DNA of 14,992 nt from Candidatus Martarchaeota archaeon (GTDB lineage: Archaea; Micrarchaeota; Micrarchaeia; Micrarchaeales; Micrarchaeaceae). The notes under the pieces were generated by a model. It saw nothing but the letters and a program-made list of their open reading frames with translations. It did not search any database and was not told the DNA's origin. The position numbers were made by a program, and so were the translations under genes. Positions 1 through 6,319 of this stretch are shown one piece after another. The DNA is taken from contig JAMCZM010000046.1 of the NCBI GenBank assembly GCA_023485645.1, positions 4,458 to 19,449 of the forward strand, in the 5' to 3' direction. How positions within the stretch are numbered: position 1 is the first letter of the stretch; each line of letters opens with the position of its first letter.

Positions 1-592
1 GTCTTGTTCCAAAAGGAATATATGTTAGCGGAAAATCAGTAACTGGGGGAGGTATGACTGCGATTTTTTGAAGGTTGACAAATTTGGATTCTTCTGGAAC
101 CTCCTTTATTGATTTACGTCTGCACTGCGAGCAGATCTCTGGCACTTCCTCCTTTTCAAGCTTTAGTCTATATGTGGCATTGCAGTATGTGCACCTGTAT
201 GTGCCTACCTTTATTTTTGGATTAATCTCCGAACGTTTTACTATTAAGCTATCTAACGATATCATTTTGCTTATATACTTTGAACCGACATCCTGCACTA
301 GTGGATTGTTTATTGTTTGCCCATAAAAGCGCACATGCGGCTCATTATCCTCACTTAATACATCGCCTATTCTATATCTTAATGATAATGTGGCAGCTTC
401 TATAACTACATCAGGATGTTCTATTAACTCATTTGCAAGATCTAAATCAAAACGCTCAAGATCTTTAAAGTCTACACGAAGACTAACCTTTTCAGGATAC
501 GAAATTATAAGTGATTCTATCTGTTCTTTGTAATGCCTATCTAGGAATTCATCAAATTTTATCTTCATTCCCTCTATTATAGCATCAACCAT
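1..592 (-). CDS. mcm: MCM replicative helicase, N-terminal part (cut by window edge)
   Basis: This is the first 197 residues of a minichromosome maintenance protein, the hexameric 3'-5' replicative helicase of archaea; the AAA+ motor lies beyond base 1. The frame is open from the ATG at 592 down to the edge. Visible parts are an N-terminal helical domain (about 1-85), then OB-fold strands around the segment RFYGQTINNPLVQDV, then a GLIVKRSEINPKI-like strand typical of MCM (here SLIVKRSEINPKI). A zinc finger follows with C134-x2-C137 and C154-x2-C157. The next segment, SKFVNLQKIAVI, fits the MCM strand after the zinc finger, but the usual IQE-type motif is replaced by a proline-rich IPPPVTDF. 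The start is supported by a TATA-like element at 638-646. The call rests on the zinc finger and OB-fold context, since no ATPase motif is visible. The gene follows the stress operon on the same strand but has its own 121-base leader region. Confidence 0.85.
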   Translation of the reverse strand, partial: MVDAIIEGMKIKFDEFLDRHYKEQIESLIISYPEKVSLRVDFKDLERFDLDLANELIEHPDVVIEAATLSLRYRIGDVLSEDNEPHVRFYGQTINNPLVQDVGSKYISKMISLDSLIVKRSEINPKIKVGTYRCTYCNATYRLKLEKEEVPEICSQCRRKSIKEVPEESKFVNLQKIAVIPPPVTDFPLTYIPFGTR

Positions 593-633
593 AGAACCAC
601 ATAAAAGAATGCAGATATTTAGGGTTTAATTTG

Positions 634-650
634 AAAGTATATATTAATAT
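634..650 (-). promoter_or_regulatory. Probable TATA box for mcm
   Basis: Read on the minus strand, the sequence is ATATTAATATATACTTTC-like, an archaeal TATA element about 45 bases before the mcm ATG. That predicts a transcript start near 613-620 and a leader of about 20-25 bases. The rest of the gap between dnaJ and mcm (593-713) is AT-rich, and I see no RNA gene in it. Confidence 0.5.
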
Positions 651-713
651 CTGTTAAAACATTAACCTATACTGACTTAGATTTGAATTAAATAAGCACT
701 AGCATTTAATAAT

Positions 714-1820
714 TTAAAATATGCCAAATTTTTTTTTCTTTTTATCAATCTCCTCGAATTTATATATAAGTTCATGTTGCTCTTTTGTTATACTTGTTGG
801 TATTTCTACATAGATTTTTATTATAATATCCCCATATTGATTTGACCTAAATCTTGGCATGCCGCTCCCATATAGTACTATACTATCCCCATTTTGAGTT
901 CCAGGCTTAATAGATACATCTTTTGCACCACTTAATGTATTTACGCTAGCTTTACCGCCTAAAATTGCCGTATAAAACGGTATATTTATATCACATAACA
1001 GATCATTTCCATCGCGCTGAAATACCTTATTTTTCTGTATAGATACTTCTACGTATAAATCTCCTGTTCTATTCTTTCCATAATCCCCCATGCCCTTAAC
1101 GCGCAGCTGCGTACCATTTTCAATACCTTTTGGTATTGATATATCTATAGTATTTTCCAACACGATTTTTCCATTTCCTCTACAATTGCTGCATGCCTTT
1201 TCAATACTCTTACCACTACCATTACATTTGGGGCATGGTGCAACAGTCTGCATTATGCCAAATATTGTTCTTTGTGTTGCCCGCACCTGCCCATTACCAT
1301 TACAAGTTTTACATGTTACTATATTGCTTCCAGGCTCAGCGCCACTCCCTTTGCAAATATTACATGCTATTACATGTTTTAATTTTATTTTTTTATCAAC
1401 TCCGTTATATGCCTCTTCTAATGTTATGTTTACATGTGCTAATATATCGCTTCCTATATCTCCCCTATTGGATCTCTGTCCGTTTCCAAAAATATCATTG
1501 AAGATATTATCTGAAAACCCTCCACCACCAAAATTAATCCCAAAATCGCGGAATACCTGCTCAAAATCAAAATCGCGGAAGATATCATCTTGCGAATAGC
1601 GCTGATTAAAGTTATCGTGCCCGTATGTATCATATTGCTGTCGCTTTTTTTCATCACTTAGCACAGCGTATGCTTCGTTTATCTCTTTAAATTTCTCTTC
1701 AGCCTCTTTTGTTTTATTTACATCCGGATGGTATTTGAGCGCAAGCTTGCGATATGCCTTTTTTATATCATCTACATTCGCGTTCTTTTCTACGCCCAAA
1801 ATCTTATAAAAATCCTCCAT
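714..1820 (-). CDS. dnaJ: Chaperone DnaJ (Hsp40), type I
   Basis: DnaJ delivers unfolded clients to DnaK and stimulates its ATPase. The 368 residues show the full class I layout. The J domain (1-65) has the HPD signature at H31-P32-D33. It is followed by a Gly/Phe-rich segment (about 94-116). The zinc domain (about 150-220) has four CxxCxGxG-type repeats: C153/C156, C170/C173, C196/C199 and C210/C213, read as CNICKGSG, CKTCNGNG, CPKCNGSG and CSNCRGNG. The C-terminal client-binding domain contains the usual GxGxxG stretches. Length is normal for the family. It is the last gene of the operon, 26 bases after the dnaK stop. The start is ATG and its upstream ribosome site is weak (GATCGG). The KJE set is generally thought to have entered archaea from bacteria; that is family knowledge, not something seen here. 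Confidence 0.97.
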   Translation of the reverse strand: MEDFYKILGVEKNANVDDIKKAYRKLALKYHPDVNKTKEAEEKFKEINEAYAVLSDEKKRQQYDTYGHDNFNQRYSQDDIFRDFDFEQVFRDFGINFGGGGFSDNIFNDIFGNGQRSNRGDIGSDILAHVNITLEEAYNGVDKKIKLKHVIACNICKGSGAEPGSNIVTCKTCNGNGQVRATQRTIFGIMQTVAPCPKCNGSGKSIEKACSNCRGNGKIVLENTIDISIPKGIENGTQLRVKGMGDYGKNRTGDLYVEVSIQKNKVFQRDGNDLLCDINIPFYTAILGGKASVNTLSGAKDVSIKPGTQNGDSIVLYGSGMPRFRSNQYGDIIIKIYVEIPTSITKEQHELIYKFEEIDKKKKKFGIF

Positions 1821-1846
1821 CCGATCATTCTCTTCTATTTAATGTA

Positions 1847-2581
1847 TTATTTTTCTACTTTAAAATCCGCATCAGTTGTATTTCCATCACTAGCACTCCC
1901 CGATGCTCCAGTTCCTGTCGTATCAGAATCATTTGTAGGTCCTGTATTTTGACCATCTTGGGAATTTGGCGAATTCTTATACATACTCTCTCCAATTTTT
2001 TGCAGCACCTTGCCCAAATCATCGCTCTTAGCTTTCATTTCTGTATAATTTTCTGCCTTTATTGCAGATTCTAACGCCTCTTTCGCCTTTGTTACCTCAT
2101 CTTTTATATTTGAAGGTATTTTATCCTTATAGTCATCAAGTGTTTTATCTACTGTATATATAAGCGATTCTGCATTATTTTTCGTCTCGATATTCTCACG
2201 GAGCGCCTTATCTTTTTCTTCATACTGCTTCCATTCATCCATTTTCTTGTTTATCTCATCCTTACTCATTTTATGAGGAGCTATTATATCCATACTTTGA
2301 GCCTTTCCTGAAGCCTTGTCTGTAGCGGTTACGTGCAATATGCCGTTAGAATCTATATCAAATGCCACTTCTATTTGAGGGACTCCTCTTGGAGCTGGAG
2401 GTATACCTGTTAATTCAAATCTTCCAAGGTCTATATTATCTTTTGCTAATGTTCTCTCACCCTGAACAACATGTATATCAACCTTTGTTTGATTATTTTC
2501 GGCAGTTGAGAATATATTTGATTTCTTTATAGGTATTGTAGTATTTGGCTCAATTAATGGTGTTGTCGCTCCCCACTCCAC
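1847..2581 (-). CDS. dnaK: Chaperone DnaK (Hsp70), C-terminal part: substrate-binding domain and lid, in a shifted frame
   Basis: This frame carries the rest of DnaK: the beta-sandwich substrate-binding domain (PLIEPNTTIPIKKS, then VQGERTLAKDN, then LTGIPPAPRGVPQIEV and NGILHVTATDKASGK). A helical lid follows, beginning near MSKDEINKKMDEW and rich in charged residues, then a Gly/Ser/Thr/Asp tail ending FKVEK. It lies one base out of register with the N-terminal part, and the two frames overlap at 2550-2581. The first possible start in this frame is a GTG at 2581, but the homologous match begins only about four residues later at ATTPLIEP, so independent initiation is not needed to explain it. 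Joined by a +1 shift, the two parts give about 624-627 residues, a normal DnaK length. It could be a real frameshift, a programmed one, or a sequence error. Confidence 0.9.
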   Translation of the reverse strand: MEWGATTPLIEPNTTIPIKKSNIFSTAENNQTKVDIHVVQGERTLAKDNIDLGRFELTGIPPAPRGVPQIEVAFDIDSNGILHVTATDKASGKAQSMDIIAPHKMSKDEINKKMDEWKQYEEKDKALRENIETKNNAESLIYTVDKTLDDYKDKIPSNIKDEVTKAKEALESAIKAENYTEMKAKSDDLGKVLQKIGESMYKNSPNSQDGQNTGPTNDSDTTGTGASGSASDGNTTDADFKVEK

Positions 2582-3722
2582 CTAGTGTTTCTATACTTAG
2601 TGTTAATGGAGTCACATCAAGTAGAACCACATCCTTTACCTCACCAGTTAATACACCTGCTTGAACTGCAGCACCTAATGCCACAGCTTCCATAGGATCT
2701 ACACCGCGCTCTATTTTTTTGCCAAGTAATTGCTCTACATATCTTTGAACTATTGGCATGCGCGTTGGACCACCTACAAGTATTATCTTATCTATATTTG
2801 TTGGCTCACATTTTGCATCCTTTAATGCATTCATTACTGCTTTTGTAGAACGCTCTATTATAGGCACTACAAGGCTCTCTAGCTTTGCCCTTGTAAACGA
2901 ATATGTGAAGTTTATTGGATTATTATTTGCATCCTTGCCTAAAAATGGCAGGCTTATATCACTAGTTAATACAGTAGATAGTTCTATTTTTGCCTTCTCC
3001 CCCGCTTCACGCAAACGCTGCATAGCCTGAAGATCTTTTGAGATATCTATATTATGCTGTGATTTTACCTCTTTTAATAAGAATTCTACTATGGTATTAT
3101 CCATATCCGTTCCTCCAAGGTGTGTATCACCATTTGTTGATTTAACCTCGAAGACACCATTACCAAATTCCATTATTGTTACATCAAGAGTACCTCCACC
3201 TAAATCATATACTAATATTTTCATATCTTTTCCTACTTTATCTACACCATAAGCAAGTGATGCTGCAGTAGGTTCGTTTACCAATCGTACAACTTCTAAC
3301 CCTGCAATCTCCCCTGCATCTTTTGTAGCTTGCCTTTGATTATCATCAAAATATGCAGGTACTGTTATTACCGCTTTTGTCACAGGTTCCCCTAAAAATG
3401 CCTCAGCATCCTGCTTTATTTTCTGCAATAACATCGCAGAAAGATCCTGTGGTTTGTATGTCTTGCCATTTGCCTTATATAAAAAGTCTGTTCCCATCTT
3501 TCTTTTAAACGCATAAAATGTGCGTTCACTATTTGCAACTGCCTGCCTTCGTGCGGGCTCTCCCACAAGTTTCTGGTTGTCCTTTGTAAATGCTACATAG
3601 CTTGGAAATGCCTTGCCATATTGACTAGCACCTTCGCTACTTGGTATTATAACAGGTCTGCCTCCCTGAAGAACTGCAGCTGCAGAATTTGATGTTCCAA
3701 GATCTATTCCAATTATTTTCAT
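2550..3722 (-). CDS. dnaK: Chaperone DnaK (Hsp70), N-terminal part: ATPase domain, frame ends early
   Basis: Hsp70 ATPase that cycles between ATP and ADP states to bind and release unfolded protein. All nucleotide-binding signatures are present: IGIDLGTSNSAAAV at the N-terminus, VYDLGGGTLDVTI in the middle and ILVGGPTRMPIV further on, followed by the interdomain linker VVLLDVTPLTLSIETLGGV. The sequence then leaves the family after LGGVG and stops after SDNTIN. The break therefore falls just inside the first strands of the substrate-binding domain, not in the linker. I chose the ATG at 3722 over the GTG at 3731. The ATG gives the canonical start MKIIGIDLG and has an AGTGAT ribosome site four bases upstream. 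With the 3731 GTG start the protein would be three residues longer. The gene follows grpE closely. The wording matches Thermoplasma-type DnaK well. Confidence 0.95.
   Translation of the reverse strand: MKIIGIDLGTSNSAAAVLQGGRPVIIPSSEGASQYGKAFPSYVAFTKDNQKLVGEPARRQAVANSERTFYAFKRKMGTDFLYKANGKTYKPQDLSAMLLQKIKQDAEAFLGEPVTKAVITVPAYFDDNQRQATKDAGEIAGLEVVRLVNEPTAASLAYGVDKVGKDMKILVYDLGGGTLDVTIMEFGNGVFEVKSTNGDTHLGGTDMDNTIVEFLLKEVKSQHNIDISKDLQAMQRLREAGEKAKIELSTVLTSDISLPFLGKDANNNPINFTYSFTRAKLESLVVPIIERSTKAVMNALKDAKCEPTNIDKIILVGGPTRMPIVQRYVEQLLGKKIERGVDPMEAVALGAAVQAGVLTGEVKDVVLLDVTPLTLSIETLGGVGSDNTIN
2561..2585 (-). other. Frame break in dnaK with slippery GGGG run and SD-like motif
   Basis: On the minus strand the order is AGGTG (2583-2579), GGA, GTG, GGG, A. 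The first frame continues AGC GAC to a TGA at 2552-2550. The second continues GGA GCG ACA ACA CCA into the DnaK beta domain. A +1 slip of the Gly codon GGG (2573-2571) to GGA would restore the protein with full codon-anticodon re-pairing. Canonical relatives have LGG(V/I) directly followed by ATP-type residues, so the repaired protein would have two extra residues; an extra seven bases would also account for the alignment. The local sequence GGAGTGG-GGAGCGA is an imperfect 7-base tandem, which fits a duplication. Confidence 0.7.
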
Positions 3723-3736
3723 ATTTATCACTTTTA

Positions 3737-4333
3737 TTATTTTTTAGCGTTATTTTCATTATTTTCTTTTTCTTCATTTGTAAGTTGCTTTGAATGTGTG
3801 CCATTTTTTCCAGAAGAGACTATTACGGATGCAACACGAAGCAATTTATTATTAAACATATATCCTTTTTTTATTACATCTAATATTGTACCTTCTTTGC
3901 TATCATCATCTTGCATTATAACAATTTCATGTGTATATGGGTCGTATATGCCTTTAGTATTTATTTCAGATAGCCCTAACTTCTTAAGCGTATCCTTGAA
4001 ATTTAGATATAACATTTCCACGCCTTTTGCCATATTTTTATCATTTGATTTAGACGCAGCCATTACCGTAATCTCAAATTCGTCTAATATTGTAAGTAAT
4101 GATTTCATCATTTCAAATTTTCCCATATCTTTTGAATTTTCAACTTCGATAGCTGAACGCTTTTTATAATTATCAAATTCCGCTGCTATCCTCAAAAATT
4201 TATCTAATAACTCGTTATTTTGCTTTAGCAGGGCATCCTCATTTTCTTTGCTTCCATTTTGTGATGTATTTTTTATATTAACTAAGGTATCAGGCACAGT
4301 ATCCTCATTATTAATAGAATTTTTTTCAGACAA
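3737..4333 (-). CDS. grpE: GrpE, nucleotide exchange factor of DnaK
   Basis: GrpE dimerises through a long helix and opens the DnaK nucleotide cleft to release ADP. The 198 residues show a polar, Asn-rich N-terminal tail (1-30), then a coiled-coil region (about 30-95) containing the hallmark FLRIAAEFDNYKKR. The beta-wing domain (about 125-175) carries the family signature GIYDPYTHEIV followed by GTILDVIKKGYMFNNKLLR and ASVIV. A second polar tail rich in Glu/Asn follows. The start is a TTG at 4333. It is supported by an AGGTG ribosome site at 4344-4340, six bases upstream, which overlaps the stop codon of the regulator gene, so the two are translationally coupled or at least tightly linked. 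dnaK follows within about 15 bases. Confidence 0.96.
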   Translation of the reverse strand: MSEKNSINNEDTVPDTLVNIKNTSQNGSKENEDALLKQNNELLDKFLRIAAEFDNYKKRSAIEVENSKDMGKFEMMKSLLTILDEFEITVMAASKSNDKNMAKGVEMLYLNFKDTLKKLGLSEINTKGIYDPYTHEIVIMQDDDSKEGTILDVIKKGYMFNNKLLRVASVIVSSGKNGTHSKQLTNEEKENNENNAKK

Positions 4334-4342
4334 TTAAAACAC

Positions 4343-4774
4343 CTAATCAATTTTTACTTCCTTTCCTTTCTTATTATAATAACTATTAAACTTTCTGTCG
4401 AAAATTTCAGCTATATCATGCATTCGCTGCAACTCTCTGTCTATATCATATTCTATTTCTTCTATAGCGGATGATAATGCATTTGATCTAAGATAATATT
4501 TACGCCCTTTTTTTACTACAAGACCTGTTTCAATAAATCGATTCATATGATAAATTATTGTGGTACGTGCAATATCCCCTTTCAATTTTATTTGAGAGCT
4601 TGAGATACCATCACTTTTTTGCGCGGCAATGAGAAAAGATTTTAACAGTTGAGCTTCTATAGTATTTTTATCATCGGTATTACTAAGGCCAAATGCCTCA
4701 CAAAACCAGCTTATCATATAATCTGGTTTATTTACCGAAGGTTTATCTATAGCTTTTATTATTATCTTCCTCAT
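4343..4774 (-). CDS. Winged helix-turn-helix regulator, first gene of the stress operon
   Basis: A 143-residue DNA-binding protein of a family I cannot name with certainty. Residues about 38-98 look like a winged helix: a helix at EAQLLKSFLIAAQ, then GISSSQIKLKGDIARTTI as helix-turn-helix, a recognition helix through YHMNRFIETGLV, and a short basic wing at KKGRKYYLRS. Residues about 99-132 are predicted helical and could dimerise. The N-terminal 30 residues (KPSVNKPDYMISWFCEAFGL) form a separate conserved-looking piece. It heads the grpE-dnaK-dnaJ operon, is divergent from hsp20, and is separated from grpE by nine bases. That position suggests it senses or controls the heat-shock response, doing for this cell what HrcA does in bacteria or Phr in Pyrococcus. 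This is inference from context; there is no clear similarity to either. The ATG start has an AAGGT-type site upstream. Confidence 0.8.
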   Translation of the reverse strand: MRKIIIKAIDKPSVNKPDYMISWFCEAFGLSNTDDKNTIEAQLLKSFLIAAQKSDGISSSQIKLKGDIARTTIIYHMNRFIETGLVVKKGRKYYLRSNALSSAIEEIEYDIDRELQRMHDIAEIFDRKFNSYYNKKGKEVKID

Positions 4775-4800
4775 TTTTTTCTACCTTCGCTTTAATCTAC

Positions 4801-4812
4801 GTGTATATATTA
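4801..4812 (-). promoter_or_regulatory. Probable TATA box of the regulator-grpE-dnaK-dnaJ operon
   Basis: On the minus strand this reads AATATATACAC, preceded by a purine-rich stretch as expected for a BRE. It is about 27-38 bases before the regulator ATG at 4774, so the leader would be short. It sits about 15 bases from the oppositely directed hsp20 box, so a protein bound between them could affect both directions. Confidence 0.5.
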
Positions 4813-4819
4813 TGATTCA

Positions 4820-4833
4820 AAAGATTTAAATAA
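4820..4833 (+). promoter_or_regulatory. Probable BRE and TATA box of hsp20
   Basis: The sequence AAAGATTTAAATAA combines a purine-rich BRE-like part with TTTAAATA. With the usual spacing of about 25 bases, transcription would start near 4852, about 35-40 bases before the hsp20 start codon. The inverted repeat at 4863-4881 would then lie just downstream of the start site. Confidence 0.5.
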
Positions 4834-4862
4834 TTTATTGTTTATTAAATAAAATATTGAAT

Positions 4863-4881
4863 TGTCAAAAAAAAGTTGACA
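4863..4881. promoter_or_regulatory. Inverted repeat TGTCAA-N7-TTGACA, candidate operator
   Basis: Perfect 6-base arms at 4863-4868 and 4876-4881, separated by seven bases (AAAAAAG), lie between the predicted hsp20 transcript start and its start codon. A shorter AT-only palindrome TTTATT-A-AATAAA is at 4841-4853, near the predicted start site itself. Either could be the target of the neighbouring winged-helix regulator. I see no second copy of TGTCAA near the other promoter. Confidence 0.35.
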
Positions 4882-4891
4882 GAGTGATATG

Positions 4892-5311
4892 ATGGACGAA
4901 AAAAAGAAAAAATATGGGTTAGTGCCTATACCGGAGTTTTCTGACATCTTTGCGGATCCTTTTTCTTTATTCCGCAAGAGCCAGATAGATGAATTTTTTA
5001 ATGAAGGATTTGCAGTGCCGAGAATAGATCTGCAAGATAATGGGGATTCTTTTAGAGTTAATGCCGAAATGCCTGGATTAGAAAAAAAGGACATTAAATT
5101 AAAGGTAACCGCAGATGAAGTGATAATAAAGGCAGAGCGATATGTTGAAAATGAGGAGTCTGGGAAAAATTTTTATAGAAAGGAGCGATCATCCTCTGGG
5201 TATTATAGGACATTGCGGCTGCCAGAATCCGTAGTTGCAGACAGTTCAAAGGCAAGTTATAAGAATGGGATTTTGAGTATAGACATAAAAAAAGCCAAAG
5301 ACAATGTCTGA
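4892..5311 (+). CDS. hsp20: Small heat-shock protein, Hsp20/alpha-crystallin family
   Basis: ATP-independent holdase that keeps unfolding proteins soluble until DnaK can refold them. The 139-140 residues include a short N-terminal arm and the alpha-crystallin domain (about 43-136). This domain opens with VPRIDLQDNGDSFRVNAEMPGL, continues KKDIKLKVTADEVIIKAE, and ends with the family motif KNGILSIDI (G127, L129). There are two adjacent ATG codons at 4889 and 4892. The second has the better spacing (three bases) from the AGTGAT ribosome site. The C-terminus is very short (KKAKDNV) and shows no I-x-I/V motif, which in most relatives links dimers into larger oligomers. It is divergent from the regulator-grpE-dnaK-dnaJ operon, fitting joint control under stress. 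Confidence 0.95.
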   Translation: MDEKKKKYGLVPIPEFSDIFADPFSLFRKSQIDEFFNEGFAVPRIDLQDNGDSFRVNAEMPGLEKKDIKLKVTADEVIIKAERYVENEESGKNFYRKERSSSGYYRTLRLPESVVADSSKASYKNGILSIDIKKAKDNV

Positions 5312-5324
5312 TAAAAAGATTGAG

Positions 5325-5362
5325 TAGAGTAAATAGGTGCTCTATTTTTATTTTTTGTTTTT
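5325..5362 (+). terminator. Hairpin plus T-rich tract after hsp20
   Basis: Arms TAGAG (5325-5329) and CTCTA (5340-5344) with a ten-base loop are followed by a long T-rich run from 5345 to 5362. T-rich tracts end transcription in archaea, so this likely terminates hsp20. The stem is short and the T-run is the stronger part of the signal. It sits immediately before the next gene, so readthrough is possible. Confidence 0.55.
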
Positions 5363-5374
5363 TAATACTTATTT

Positions 5375-6280
5375 ATGAATAACATTATAGTGGCAATACC
5401 GAATGATATTGAGCTCGCACAATTAATAGGCAAGAAAGGTACTGAAAATGGAATTGTGTTTTATAATAGAAAAATAAATAACACGAATATCGTTGTACTA
5501 ACGCCTTCAGATACAAATGAAAAGTACTATGGATTTGCACAATCAATCTTTTTATCAGACATTGTCATTTTGAGCACAAGAACTATAGACGCATTATTTG
5601 GAGAAGCAATAATAGCTTCTGATTTGCTTGGCAAGCGTGTAGTATTAACTGATGATAATAGCGTAGAGCATATAACAAAAAACTTATCTATAGAAATTGA
5701 GGTTTGCAATCGCGAAAATATTCTTCAATTAATAGAAAATATCGCAATAAATACGAAAAAAGAAAATAATTCAAACCCTAAAGTTGTTATAGATAAAGCC
5801 TTTCCAGTTAAAGGGGTAGGGGACATCGCTCTAGGCATAGTAATTAATGGTGTCATAAATGTTCATGATAACCTAACACACACAAGCGGCAAAGTCATAT
5901 CCATCAGACATATACAAAGTCATGATGTTGATATTGAGTCTGCTGATGCAAGCACACGTGTTGGTATTGCTATAAAGGGTATTGATAGCAAGGATATAGA
6001 ACGTGGTGATATTTTGGCTAAAACGCAAATAAAAAGAGCAATGAACATAACATTGCAGATAAGTAAATCAAACTTATTAAATATTGATGTGTCAAAAGAA
6101 CGCTTTGATGTATCTGGAGTCTTTTCTTATTCCGCAGCAAAAATGTTAAGTTCAGATAGCAATATTATTAAAATATCCCTTGCAAAGGCACTCCCACTTT
6201 CAATAAATGACAAACTGCTGCTTGTAAGAACAAAGCAGCCGCGTATATTTGCCATAGGAACTGTAAAAAATTTGGAATAA
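5375..6280 (+). CDS. SelB-like translation factor with degenerate GTPase domain (aSelBL-type)
   Basis: The 301 residues line up with an EF-Tu/SelB core. Domain 2 is well kept (about 137-216): IDKAFPVKGVGDIALG, then GVINVHDNL, SGKVISIRHIQSHDVDIESA, RVGIAIKGID and ERGDIL, the classic pattern of SelB, IF2-gamma and EF1A. Domain 3 follows to the end (about 218-301). The N-terminal third keeps the spacing of a GTPase domain but none of its motifs: where GHVDHGKT should be there is IPNDIELAQLIG, DTPGH is replaced by LTPSDTNEK, and NKxD by LTDDN. There is no SelB C-terminal winged-helix extension. This matches the described archaeal SelB-like group (aSelBL), whose GTPase domain is often disrupted and whose job is unknown. 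No selenocysteine genes are visible here. It could have its own start just after the hsp20 T-run or arise by readthrough. Confidence 0.8.
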   Translation: MNNIIVAIPNDIELAQLIGKKGTENGIVFYNRKINNTNIVVLTPSDTNEKYYGFAQSIFLSDIVILSTRTIDALFGEAIIASDLLGKRVVLTDDNSVEHITKNLSIEIEVCNRENILQLIENIAINTKKENNSNPKVVIDKAFPVKGVGDIALGIVINGVINVHDNLTHTSGKVISIRHIQSHDVDIESADASTRVGIAIKGIDSKDIERGDILAKTQIKRAMNITLQISKSNLLNIDVSKERFDVSGVFSYSAAKMLSSDSNIIKISLAKALPLSINDKLLLVRTKQPRIFAIGTVKNLE

Positions 6281-6284
6281 AATT

Positions 6285-6319
6285 TAGGCAAATTTTACAA
6301 TGCCTATGACGGCATTGTA
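6285..6319. terminator. Hairpins between convergent genes, overlapping a stop codon
   Basis: A perfect 9-base inverted repeat (6296-6304 and 6311-6319, loop TATGAC) lies where the SelB-like gene and the surface-protein gene converge. A second, mutually exclusive pairing is TAGGCA (6285-6290) with TGCCTA (6301-6306). The minus-strand stop codon (6304-6306) falls in the structure. A bidirectional terminator or mRNA 3'-end structure is the likely role. No clear T-run follows on the plus side. Confidence 0.5.

Noticed and set aside
75..326. An 83-residue plus-strand open frame
   Set aside because: It is antisense to the MCM zinc-finger region, whose frame is far better supported by motifs.
1090..1599. 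A 169-residue plus-strand open frame
   Set aside because: It is the reverse-strand shadow of dnaJ, its regular composition comes from the antisense of the zinc-domain repeats, and it has no ribosome site or promoter.
2550..2581. DnaK as two separately initiated proteins split at the domain linker
   Set aside because: The break lies inside the first strands of the substrate-binding domain, after the linker, and the GTG at 2581 is not preceded by a separate ribosome site, so a frameshift explains it better than a designed split.
4810..5094. A 94-residue minus-strand open frame over the hsp20 start
   Set aside because: It overlaps the clear Hsp20 coding frame and the divergent promoter region and has no recognisable protein pattern.
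5281..5309. AGACAT...ATGTCT inverted repeat at the end of hsp20
   Set aside because: It is a short 6-base repeat inside coding sequence with a 17-base loop and no T-run directly after it; the later T-rich tract is the better terminator.
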